Virus record (IMG/VR): IMGVR_UViG_3300034631_000006
Coordinates: 1 to 30,986 of that record
Direction: 5' to 3' (one strand)
Source: a virus
Length of the DNA stretch: 30,986 nucleotides
Both the position numbers and the translations under genes were made by a program. Under the pieces are notes generated by a model. It did no database searches. It was not told where the DNA came from and was given only the letters and a program-made list of their open reading frames with translations. Positions 23,572 to 29,410 of the stretch are shown here, in pieces (positions within the stretch are counted from its first letter, which is position 1; each line of letters opens with the position of its first letter).

Positions 23572-24026
23572 GCCGCTTCCTCTGTTCGTTCTCGCATCCA
23601 GTCCTCGTCCGCGCCGGTGTCGACCAGCGCCAGCGTCAGCAGCGTCAGCATGGTCTGCGACACGGGCCCGGCCTTCATTGCCTTGGCTCGTCGGCGCAGC
23701 GCGCCGAGATCGATTTCGCGAAGGATGGCCGGGCCCTCCTCGGCAAGCTGCGGATGTCGGCGCAGGAGCTCGCTGACAGCCGTCAGGGTGGCGCCGTACA
23801 GTTCCGCTGCATTGCCTTCCCGATTGCGCCGTCGGCCGCGCTCGTCGCCGAGGATGACGTCCAGCACGCGGCCGACGTGCTCCTCGCCGTGCTTGTCCAT
23901 CAACCGGCGCAGCGTCTTGCGCGCGTAGGTGGTCCTCTCGCGAGAAGCGGCCGGGGAGTGATCCCGACCGCTCTTGAGGGTGATTCCGCGCTCGCGGGCG
24001 ACGGCCCACAGACTGCCTCGGCTCAA
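23568..24026 (-). CDS. Helical early-operon protein, unknown function
   Basis: 152 residues if started at the TTG at 24026, which overlaps the preceding TGA (TTGA) and has GAGGAG seven bases upstream. The ATG at 24059 would overlap the previous gene by 37 bases. The body has a basic first segment, T-T-Y-A-R-K-T-L-R-R-L-M-D-K-H-G near 40, a run of helices with several Arg clusters, and L-T-L-L-T-L-A-L-V near the end. No zinc or nuclease motif. The coupling to DUF6362 suggests a shared early function. Confidence 0.68.
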   Translation of the reverse strand: MSRGSLWAVARERGITLKSGRDHSPAASRERTTYARKTLRRLMDKHGEEHVGRVLDVILGDERGRRRNREGNAAELYGATLTAVSELLRRHPQLAEEGPAILREIDLGALRRRAKAMKAGPVSQTMLTLLTLALVDTGADEDWMRERTEEAA

Positions 24027-24250
24027 TGGGCGTCTCCTCGATTGCGCCGTGCCCTCCACTCATCGACGCCCAGGGCCCGGCGCGCGGCGCGCTCGTCGAC
24101 ATCGTCATCGGCCACAGACGCCTTGGCCTTCGGCCGCCAGTCGCGAAGGTCGACCTCGATCTTGCCGTCGGCGCGACGCCCGTTCTTGTCGCGCTTGAAG
24201 TCGGTGGGCGGGCTCACCGCCCGGCCTGGAAGCGAGAGCGTCGGCTTCAT
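24023..24250 (-). CDS. Small basic hypothetical protein
   Basis: 75 residues, ATG at 24250 overlapping the RNase H stop as ATGA, and overlapping the next start as TTGA. Very rich in Arg, Lys and Asp (K-R-D-K-N-G-R-R-A-D-G-K-I-E-V-D near 20-34, E-R-A-A-R-R-A-L near 53) with no hydrophobic core, so probably partly disordered. No family recognised; accepted because it is coupled at both ends. Confidence 0.6.
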   Translation of the reverse strand: MKPTLSLPGRAVSPPTDFKRDKNGRRADGKIEVDLRDWRPKAKASVADDDVDERAARRALGVDEWRARRNRGDAH

Positions 24251-25080
24251 GCGAACGTCCTCCCGTCCGCAGCGTCATGGATCCGGGAGGCATAACCCAA
24301 GGAATTGCGCTCTCGCTCAGCGTCGAGGACTCGCTCGAGGGCGATGTCGCGCCCCATCGCCGCCAGTTCATCGGCGCGCTCGTTGCCGGCGGTGCCGACG
24401 TGTCCCCTCACCCACTCCAGGGTGATCGGCACCAGGGTCAGAGCCTCGTCGAGATCCCGCCACAGATCGGCGTTCGCCAGCTCCTTCTCGACGCCGCGGC
24501 GCCATCCCTTCTTCTTCCAGCCGTGCCGCCAGTCGTTGCAGCCCTTCACGACATACTGGCTGTCGCAGAGCAGGCGGACCGGCTCGACGACACCGCGCTC
24601 CGCGAACCACCGGAGCGCCATCAGCGTGCCGGTGATCTCCATGATGTTGTTCGTCACGTCGGCCGCGCCGCCGTGCTCGGCGTGGATTTCGACACCATCG
24701 CGGTAGACGACGAAGCCCCAGCCGCCCACGCCCGGGTTCGGCTCGCAGCCGCCGTCGCAGAAGATGACGAGGCCAGTATCGAGGTTCGTTGCGGAGGTGG
24801 CCGGTGTTCGGTCGCGTGGTGGCTTCGATCCCTTGCTGCGCTTGGATTTCGAGGCGGCCGGACTGCCTGAGGAGCTAGGCGCCGCCGCCGCGGTCTTGTC
24901 CATGCGCCGCAGCAGCGTGAAGCACGACGCACCCTTCGGCGGGAACTTGAACCGCGTGCCGAGCAGCTGCTGAGCCATGAACGCCGCCTGACGCTCGGAC
25001 TTGAAGGCCGTGACGTCGGCGCCGAGGCTGACGAGCTTGCTGCGGAGCGCGACAAGCGATTGAGGAAGCTGGTAGGTCAT
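24247..25080 (-). CDS. rnhA: RNase HI with N-terminal extension
   Basis: 277 residues from ATG 25080 (ATGA with ParB-like stop). Residues about 1-62 are an unrelated helical domain; a Ser/Lys/Pro/Ala linker (65-100) connects it to an RNase HI domain with the DEDD catalytic set: F-C-D-G-G (Asp109), N-N-I-M-E-I (Glu148), L-C-D-S-Q-Y (Asp173) and R-A-D-E-L (Asp237). It also has the basic W-K-K-K-G-W-R-R substrate handle near 188-195. It degrades RNA in RNA-DNA hybrids and could remove replication primers or R-loops. The N-terminal domain may set targeting. Unusually complete for a phage. Confidence 0.88.
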   Translation of the reverse strand: MTYQLPQSLVALRSKLVSLGADVTAFKSERQAAFMAQQLLGTRFKFPPKGASCFTLLRRMDKTAAAAPSSSGSPAASKSKRSKGSKPPRDRTPATSATNLDTGLVIFCDGGCEPNPGVGGWGFVVYRDGVEIHAEHGGAADVTNNIMEITGTLMALRWFAERGVVEPVRLLCDSQYVVKGCNDWRHGWKKKGWRRGVEKELANADLWRDLDEALTLVPITLEWVRGHVGTAGNERADELAAMGRDIALERVLDAERERNSLGYASRIHDAADGRTFA

Positions 25081-25856
25081 GCCGCCTTCCTCCGCTTCCT
25101 GCACCGCTGGAACCAGGTCGATGCGAGCCCCTTCCATGCCGGGCAGCCGTGGGTCGCCGCAAACCGCTTCGCCTCGGCGTCGGCCGCAGTGCCCATCGCG
25201 AGGATCGTCGCCGTGAGGTCTTCACCCTCGATGACGCCGCAGAACTCCTCTGCGGTCATCAGGTGCTCCACCGCCTTGATGTGCGTCGCGGTGATCGGCG
25301 CCAGCTCGGCCTTGGCGAGTATCTCGAGGAGCTGCCGGGCCCGCATGGCGCCGCGCCGGCCGATCATGGCCTGTATGGCAGCGACGGCGATGCAGTCACC
25401 CGGCTTGTAGACCTGCGGGTGCTTCGGGATCCTGATGCCGGCGCGGTCGCACACCTGGCGCACCGTCTCCGCATCCTCATCGCCGGTAGCGAGATGCGCG
25501 AAGAACAGCTCGAGCGCGCTGGTGTTCTTTCGCTCCGCGTTGATGCCGACGAAGCTTGCCGCCTCCTCGGCCACCCCGTCGGCCGTGATGATCACCGCAG
25601 GCACGACTGTGACGCTGGGGTGCAGTTGCGCGGCGCGCGCGCGGTGCTGGCCGTCGATGATGCTGAATCGTCCACCTTCCTTGGGAGCGACGACGAGGGC
25701 GCCGAACCGGTCCCAGCGGAAGCCTTCGGCGATCTTCGCCACGCGCTTTTCGTCCTCCGGCCGCTGGTACAGCGCGTCGACGTCGAGAAGGCTGACATCG
25801 AGCCAGTCGAGGACCGGCACCTCGCCCGGGTCTGGTATGTTGGTCGAAGCGGTCAT
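25077..25856 (-). CDS. ParB-like nuclease-domain protein
   Basis: 259 residues, ATG at 25856 in an ATGA overlap. Opens with the ParB/Srx pattern: L-L-D-V-D-A-L-Y-Q-R-P near 23-33, G-F-R-W-D-R-F-G, then S-I-I-D-G-Q-H-R-A-R-A-A near 65-76, which includes the conserved G-Q-H-R. A helical C-terminal domain follows with H-L-M-T-A-E-E and a Cys-rich, very basic tail. Phage members bind or nick DNA; whether this one cuts is unknown. Coupled to RNase HI, it belongs to the replication/early module. Confidence 0.8.
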   Translation of the reverse strand: MTASTNIPDPGEVPVLDWLDVSLLDVDALYQRPEDEKRVAKIAEGFRWDRFGALVVAPKEGGRFSIIDGQHRARAAQLHPSVTVVPAVIITADGVAEEAASFVGINAERKNTSALELFFAHLATGDEDAETVRQVCDRAGIRIPKHPQVYKPGDCIAVAAIQAMIGRRGAMRARQLLEILAKAELAPITATHIKAVEHLMTAEEFCGVIEGEDLTATILAMGTAADAEAKRFAATHGCPAWKGLASTWFQRCRKRRKAA

Positions 25857-26284
25857 GCGTCCCTCCCGAAGATGTGCGGCAGCGTGCGGTGGATCTTGGC
25901 CAGCGCATCAGCGCGGATCTTACGGGCGAAGTCGGCCATGACGCGCGCCGTCTCTTCCTCGATCGCGCGATCGGCCGCGACCCCGATGCCGAAGAGCTTG
26001 TCGCGCAATGCGACGATCTCGCCCTCCGTTGATGCCGCCGCGACCACTTGATCGCGGAAGCGGCGGCCGGGATGCCCGTCGAGGACCGTGAAGGTCTTCG
26101 GCATGACGCGCTTGACCTGGAGGATGTCGAACAGGTCGGACGGCCGGCTGAAGGTCCAGCCCGATCCCTCGTAAACGAGAAGCTCCACCGCCTTGCGCAG
26201 TTCGCCGCTGCCCGGGAAGGGACCGCAGCCATCCGTGTACGCCAGCACCCACTGGCCGGCTTCGATGTGCACGAGCGAGTTCAT
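25853..26284 (-). CDS. Hypothetical early protein
   Basis: 143 residues, ATG at 26284, with the ATGA overlaps on both sides. The first half is beta-leaning (G-Q-W-V-L-A-Y-T-D-G-C-G near 10-21; Y-E-G-S-G-W-T-F), the second helical and charged (R-D-K-L-F-G-I-G-V-A-A-D-R). No enzyme motif is visible. Nothing beyond its placement between the small QLDLF gene and the ParB-like gene points to a role. Confidence 0.65.
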   Translation of the reverse strand: MNSLVHIEAGQWVLAYTDGCGPFPGSGELRKAVELLVYEGSGWTFSRPSDLFDILQVKRVMPKTFTVLDGHPGRRFRDQVVAAASTEGEIVALRDKLFGIGVAADRAIEEETARVMADFARKIRADALAKIHRTLPHIFGRDA

Positions 26285-26442
26285 GCGATCCTCCGTATTT
26301 CGGTGATAACCCCGTCACCCTTTGGCCGCGGGATCCGATACGCAGTTTCCATCGCTGCCTTGCGGATCAGCGCCGGCAGTGCGTCGATCACGTTCGACGG
26401 TCGAGCCGCAGCCCAGGAGAACAGATCAAGCTGCTCGGCCAT
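26281..26442 (-). CDS. Small QLDLF-motif protein
   Basis: 53 residues from ATG 26442, with GGAGG six bases upstream, overlapping the end of the replication gene by 17 bases. Starts M-A-E-Q-L-D-L-F-S-W. A Q-L-x-L-F peptide is the known clamp-binding (beta sliding clamp) signature. Here it stands at the N-terminus of a tiny basic protein encoded right after the initiator, so a link to the host clamp is possible. This is inference from the motif only. Confidence 0.6.
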   Translation of the reverse strand: MAEQLDLFSWAAARPSNVIDALPALIRKAAMETAYRIPRPKGDGVITEIRRIA

Positions 26443-27202
26443 TGCGAACCTCCGTCTTCCACTCGGCAATATCGCAGGGGAACAACGCTTCTCGGATCAG
26501 CCGCTGCAGGGCCGTCTCCATCCGATGCGCAGGAACGCCCATCTGGACGAGGAACTTGCGGTTCTCCTCCAGCGACGGCTTCGGCTCGAACGCGAATTCC
26601 TGTTCGTCGAAAGCCTCGCGCGTGAGCACTAACCTTTCATCGTCGGAGCGGATCTTGTTTTGTCCTGATCCTAGGTCCTGGTCCTTTTCCTGATCCTTCT
26701 CCTGGTCCTTATCCTTCTCCTTGCTTCGAAGGGCCTCCGAAGCCCCTTCGAAGCCCCTTCCCAACAAGTGCTCGAAATTCTCCAAACAGAGCGCATCACG
26801 AAGGTTGAATGGCTCCCGGTATCGAGCATAAAAGTCCAGCGTTATCTGGCAGATAGGTAGCTGAGCGAGCTGCTTGGCGACGGCCTGAACCCGGTTGTCT
26901 TTCGGGCTCAGTCGAGGCGCTACCTGCGAGAACGCCATCTCGTGCACCCAAACGATCTCGTTCTCCTCGTCATAGGAGGCCAGACCCCCCTCTATGACCC
27001 TTCGAAGCCCCTTCGAAGCCCCTTCGAAGGGGATACCCAAATCGATCGACAGGTATTGCAGATCGAGCGCGTAGATGCCGATCATCGTCGAGTGCGGACT
27101 AGTCGTCAGATGGTAGTAGACGGCGATCGCAACCGGGTCGCCGCGGAGCTTCTTTATGTCCGTCTGCCAAACGACAGGTGGAATAGCGGCGAACGATCTC
27201 AC
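26426..27202 (-). CDS. Replication initiator-like protein (phage O-like)
   Basis: 258 residues from GTG 27202, AGGAG six bases upstream. The N-terminal part (1-100) is a winged-helix pattern: V-W-Q-T-D-I-K-K-L, Y-Y-H-L-T-T, L-S-I-D-L-G-I and I-W-V-H-E-M-A, seen in phage replisome organisers. A charged low-complexity run (K-D-K-D-Q-E-K-D-Q-E-K-D near 160-172) separates it from a helical C-terminus with no helicase or primase motif. The gene holds two arrays of an 11-bp TTCGAA repeat and a purine tract, as lambda O holds its origin. Function by position and pattern, not proven. Confidence 0.68.
   Translation of the reverse strand: MRSFAAIPPVVWQTDIKKLRGDPVAIAVYYHLTTSPHSTMIGIYALDLQYLSIDLGIPFEGASKGLRRVIEGGLASYDEENEIVWVHEMAFSQVAPRLSPKDNRVQAVAKQLAQLPICQITLDFYARYREPFNLRDALCLENFEHLLGRGFEGASEALRSKEKDKDQEKDQEKDQDLGSGQNKIRSDDERLVLTREAFDEQEFAFEPKPSLEENRKFLVQMGVPAHRMETALQRLIREALFPCDIAEWKTEVRNGRAA
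26655..26723 (-). other. Strand-biased purine tract beside repeat array
   Basis: About 69 bases that are nearly all pyrimidine on the + strand (purine on the - strand), made of imperfect 12-base units such as GGATCAGGAAAA. It encodes the K-D-Q-E repeats. It directly adjoins the inner TTCGAA array, as the easily melted tract does in the lambda origin. Confidence 0.55.
26725..26760. repeat. 11-bp repeat array, inner (candidate origin iterons)
   Basis: Units spaced exactly 11 bp start at 26725 (TTCGAAGGGCC), 26736 (TCCGAAGCCCC) and 26747 (TTCGAAGCCCC), with a decayed fourth at 26758 (TTCCC). They lie inside the replication gene and encode G-F-E-G-A-S-E-A-L-R. The phase is shared with the outer array. 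Confidence 0.72.
27001..27033. repeat. 11-bp repeat array, outer (candidate origin iterons)
   Basis: Three units, TTCGAAGCCCC, start at 27001, 27012 and 27023 with an exact 11-bp step; the last ends GGGG instead. They encode P-F-E-G-A-S-K-G-L-R-R in the initiator gene. Same unit as the inner array 254 bp away. Confidence 0.75.
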
Positions 27203-27230
27203 ATCGATCTCCTTCTGATCTGGGCGCCGC

Positions 27231-27530
27231 TCATGCGCTACCCTCCTCGTCCGGCATCAAGTACGCGCGTCGCTTGCACCCGCGGATGATCTCCAGGTGG
27301 AAGAACTGCGCTGCGACGTCGGTATCGTGCTCGCTGGCTCCATCCTTGAGGCAGAAGGCCCGGAACTCGTCGACCGCCGCTTTGACGACCCCTTCGGAAA
27401 CCTGTTCGAAGTCGGGATCGTCGGCGAGGACGATCGTCTGCTTGAACACCTCCTCGGCTACGCGGTCGGCTACTGCGCGGATCAAACCCCCGACCTGTTC
27501 GCATTCTTGCTCGTGGGAAAGCTTGCTCAC
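27231..27530 (-). CDS. Small hypothetical early protein
   Basis: 99 residues from GTG 27530, overlapping the preceding TGA as GTGA; a 120-residue reading to 27593 is less likely. Mostly helical and acidic, with V-F-K-Q-T-I-V-L-A-D-D-P-D-F near 30 and a basic C-terminal stretch (I-R-G-C-K-R-R-A-Y-L). Directly upstream of the initiator gene. No family recognised. Confidence 0.62.
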   Translation of the reverse strand: MSKLSHEQECEQVGGLIRAVADRVAEEVFKQTIVLADDPDFEQVSEGVVKAAVDEFRAFCLKDGASEHDTDVAAQFFHLEIIRGCKRRAYLMPDEEGSA

Positions 27531-27769
27531 TGGCCGCCCTCCTCGATCTTGCGGACGATGGCAGGCTCGATCACGTCGCGCAGGAGCCACCAATTTCCCG
27601 AGCGCTTGCCGCGCCCCTCGACGGTTTCCGACCGGACAAGCCAGCCATCGAGGAATTGTGCCTGCGGCTCCGGCACGGGATCGAGATAGACGCGGGTGCC
27701 GTCGGTGACCTCGTAGAGGCCGGGCCCGTCGTAGCGGCCGGTCGCCGCGGTGTCGGTGATCGTGCTCAT
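27527..27769 (-). CDS. Small hypothetical early protein, WW/Tyr-rich
   Basis: 80 residues, ATG at 27769 in an ATGA overlap. Beta-leaning: G-R-Y-D-G-P-G-L-Y-E-V-T-D-G-T, then a Trp pair (G-N-W-W-L-L-R-D). No cysteine or hydrophobic signal. Coupled at both ends to the other early genes; no function can be assigned. Confidence 0.62.
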   Translation of the reverse strand: MSTITDTAATGRYDGPGLYEVTDGTRVYLDPVPEPQAQFLDGWLVRSETVEGRGKRSGNWWLLRDVIEPAIVRKIEEGGQ

Positions 27770-28293
27770 GCCGAAGCCCGCCCCTCGAGGAAGACCGTCA
27801 CCGCCGTCAGGACGTTCTTGATCAACTCGGGATCATGGCCGTAGCCGCAGACGAGACGGATCGCCTCGATCGCGCCGGCATTGGTCGTCGGAACTGGAGG
27901 CGCTGAGCAGAGGCGCTCATAGGAGGCGCGCCACGTCGCGGTCGCCAGCGCCTCGTTCTGTTCGTCCGGCAGATCGCTCGAAGCTCCATAGGCGGCGATC
28001 CCTTCCCGGTACTGCCTGACGAGCGCCAACATCGGATCCTGTGCCGGCTCCGCATATTCTGCGAGAACGGCCGCGTTCCAGCCGTTCGACCATGCGGTAG
28101 CGACCGCGCCGGAGGCCGCGTAGTTCTCGCCGATCAGGTGGATGAACGCGGCCTTCTGTTCATCGGAGAGAACATGCCCCTCCTCGCCCAAGGTCAGTTG
28201 GCAGAGGCACTGAAGCGCGTTGGCATGATCCAGCGCCTCGAAGATTGGGCCCTCGACTTCGAACATTGCATCTCGGTACGTGGCGCCGGTCAT
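27766..28293 (-). CDS. Hypothetical helical early protein
   Basis: 175 residues, ATG at 28293 with ATGA overlaps at both ends. Helix-rich, with two Cys (L-Q-C-L-C-Q near 28), D-P-M-L-A-L-V-R-Q-Y-R-E-G near 87-98 and a helical C-terminus. The D-P-x-L-x-L-V-x-x-Y pattern recurs in uncharacterised alphaproteobacterial proteins (memory). No enzyme motif; role unknown. Confidence 0.65.
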   Translation of the reverse strand: MTGATYRDAMFEVEGPIFEALDHANALQCLCQLTLGEEGHVLSDEQKAAFIHLIGENYAASGAVATAWSNGWNAAVLAEYAEPAQDPMLALVRQYREGIAAYGASSDLPDEQNEALATATWRASYERLCSAPPVPTTNAGAIEAIRLVCGYGHDPELIKNVLTAVTVFLEGRASA

Positions 28294-28595
28294 GACGCCC
28301 TCCGCCGGCTGAACGCGAACGTGTTGGCGTCATCCCAGGCGAGGTGAGCCGCCTCGCATAGCGCCTGCGCTTGGTAGATCGCGAAAGTAAGAGCCTCGGC
28401 TTGGTTGTGCGGGATGACGAGACTGCGCTGCCCGAGCACCTCCTCGTAGCCGGCGTGCTCGATCAGCTGACTTACGACCCTCGCCATGTTCAGCGCGTCG
28501 CAGAGCGGCGACTCGAGCTGGTTAATGGCATCGATGATCGCGTCGGGATCGGCTGGCGCGCTCGCGCCGGTGGTGTTATCTTGCTGCCTGTTCAC
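28290..28595 (-). CDS. Hypothetical early protein
   Basis: 101 residues from GTG 28595, with GAGGAG six bases upstream. An ATG at 28682 (in frame, sharing bases with the previous TGA as TGATG) would add 29 low-complexity residues read through a strong hairpin, so I prefer the GTG. The body is helical (D-A-I-I-D-A-I-N-Q-L near 20; L-C-D-A-L-N-M-A-R-V-V near 33; a C-terminal Arg-rich end). No known family. Confidence 0.6.
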   Translation of the reverse strand: MNRQQDNTTGASAPADPDAIIDAINQLESPLCDALNMARVVSQLIEHAGYEEVLGQRSLVIPHNQAEALTFAIYQAQALCEAAHLAWDDANTFAFSRRRAS

Positions 28596-28630
28596 AGCGT
28601 TCTCCTCTCGGGGATTGTTGGAACCATGGT

Positions 28631-28655
28631 CCGGGGAGGTTGCCGCCTCCGCCGG
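28631..28655. promoter_or_regulatory. Stable hairpin between two early genes
   Basis: CCGG-GGAGG-TTGCCG-CCTCC-g-CCGG on the + strand is a 9-bp stem with one bulge, followed on that strand by GCCTTTTGCTTTCT. It could end rightward (+) transcripts or act as a leader structure for the - strand gene starting at 28595. Confidence 0.5.
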
Positions 28656-28681
28656 GCCTTTTGCTTTCTGAGCCGCCGCCA

Positions 28682-28873
28682 TCACGCCGCGGGCTCCATG
28701 AAGAAGGCGACGAGCCTGCTGCGCTCGATCACCCACCGGCCGCCGACCTTGCGGGCTGGCAGCTCTCCGGTATTGCAGAGATGGAAAGTCACGCGCGGGG
28801 TCCGCCCGATGATGTTCGCGATCGCTTCCACACCCCAGACGAGATCAAGTGTCCCGCTGTCATCCTTGGTCAT
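28682..28873 (-). CDS. Small HTH/excisionase-like DNA-binding protein
   Basis: 63 residues, ATG at 28873. Pattern V-W-G-V-E-A-I-A-N-I-I-G-R-T-P-R-V-T-F-H-L-C-N-T-G near 12-36, then L-P-A-R-K-V-G-G-R-W-V-I near 38-49: the winged helix of AlpA/excisionase-type proteins. First gene of the leftward early operon, opposite the integrase operon, so Cro-like or Xis-like roles both fit. The three-site operator lies just upstream. Confidence 0.72.
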   Translation of the reverse strand: MTKDDSGTLDLVWGVEAIANIIGRTPRVTFHLCNTGELPARKVGGRWVIERSRLVAFFMEPAA

Positions 28874-28894
28874 TTCTTGGTAACCTTTCGCCTG

Positions 28895-28958
28895 TAAGAC
28901 GGTGATAGGGGTACTACGGTCTTAGGATTGACGTCAAGCGTCACCTAAGACAGTGCTA
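28895..28958. promoter_or_regulatory. Three-copy operator in the lysogeny switch
   Basis: Three 13-bp sites with consensus TAAGACnGTrnTA: 28895-28907 (+), 28912-28924 (-) and 28946-28958 (+). The inner two overlap a perfect inverted repeat GTCTTAGG/CCTAAGAC (28919-28926, 28944-28951). Between them lies TTGACGTCAA (28928-28937). Probably bound by the ribbon-helix-helix protein at 28982 or by the HTH protein at 28682. Confidence 0.7.
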
Positions 28959-28981
28959 TGTCAATTTCGAAGGGGTGAGGA

Positions 28982-29410
28982 ATGGCGAAGGCAGGTCGCG
29001 GTGCCGATCAGTACATGGTCCGCTTTCCGCGGGGACTTCGCGACCGCGTGAAGGCAGCGGCGGCGAGCAACGGCCGTTCGATGAACGAGGAGATTGTCCG
29101 GCTCCTGGAGCGGACCTATCCCGAGCCATGGCCTCTCGACGTCCGACTTCACGAGTTGAGCGTTCTAATGGGGGCCCTTCGGAAGGTGCGGGGACACGAG
29201 CGAGCCCTCGACGCGATCACGGGCAGCATTCTGGAAACCGCGGAGGCTATAGCAGCGGGCCATGTTCCGGAGATCGATGAGGAGACGAGGAATAAGGTCC
29301 GTGAGGAGCTTGAGGCGTGGCATCGAGCTAGAGCGGAGAAGGAACAGGACCGTTACGAATCGTTCGACTATCCTCGCGGCGATCTTGATGACGAGAGCGA
29401 CAACGCTTGA
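28982..29410 (+). CDS. Arc-type ribbon-helix-helix DNA-binding regulator
   Basis: 142 residues, ATG at 28982, with a GAGG site upstream. The N-terminal 45 residues are an Arc-like RHH domain: Q-Y-M-V-R-F-P-R-G-L-R-D-R-V-K (10-24) and S-M-N-E-E-I-V-R-L-L-E-R (33-44). An elongated helical, charged C-terminal region follows. Coupled to the integrase by a TTGA overlap. Given the operator next door and no CI/LexA-like gene in the window, it is the best candidate for the lysogeny repressor. Inference. Confidence 0.8.
   Translation: MAKAGRGADQYMVRFPRGLRDRVKAAAASNGRSMNEEIVRLLERTYPEPWPLDVRLHELSVLMGALRKVRGHERALDAITGSILETAEAIAAGHVPEIDEETRNKVREELEAWHRARAEKEQDRYESFDYPRGDLDDESDNA

Noticed and set aside
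23572-24108. N-terminal extension of the DUF6362-type gene
   Set aside because: Lies across two better genes, with Arg/Pro/Gly-rich shadow composition; the ATGA start at 23571 fits the operon.
26725-27033. CRISPR-like array
   Set aside because: Units are only 11 bp, head-to-tail without spacers, and within a coding frame.
28959-28964. TTGACA as a leftward -35 promoter element
   Set aside because: No convincing -10 at 16-18 bases; a promoter is expected here but this pair is not supported.
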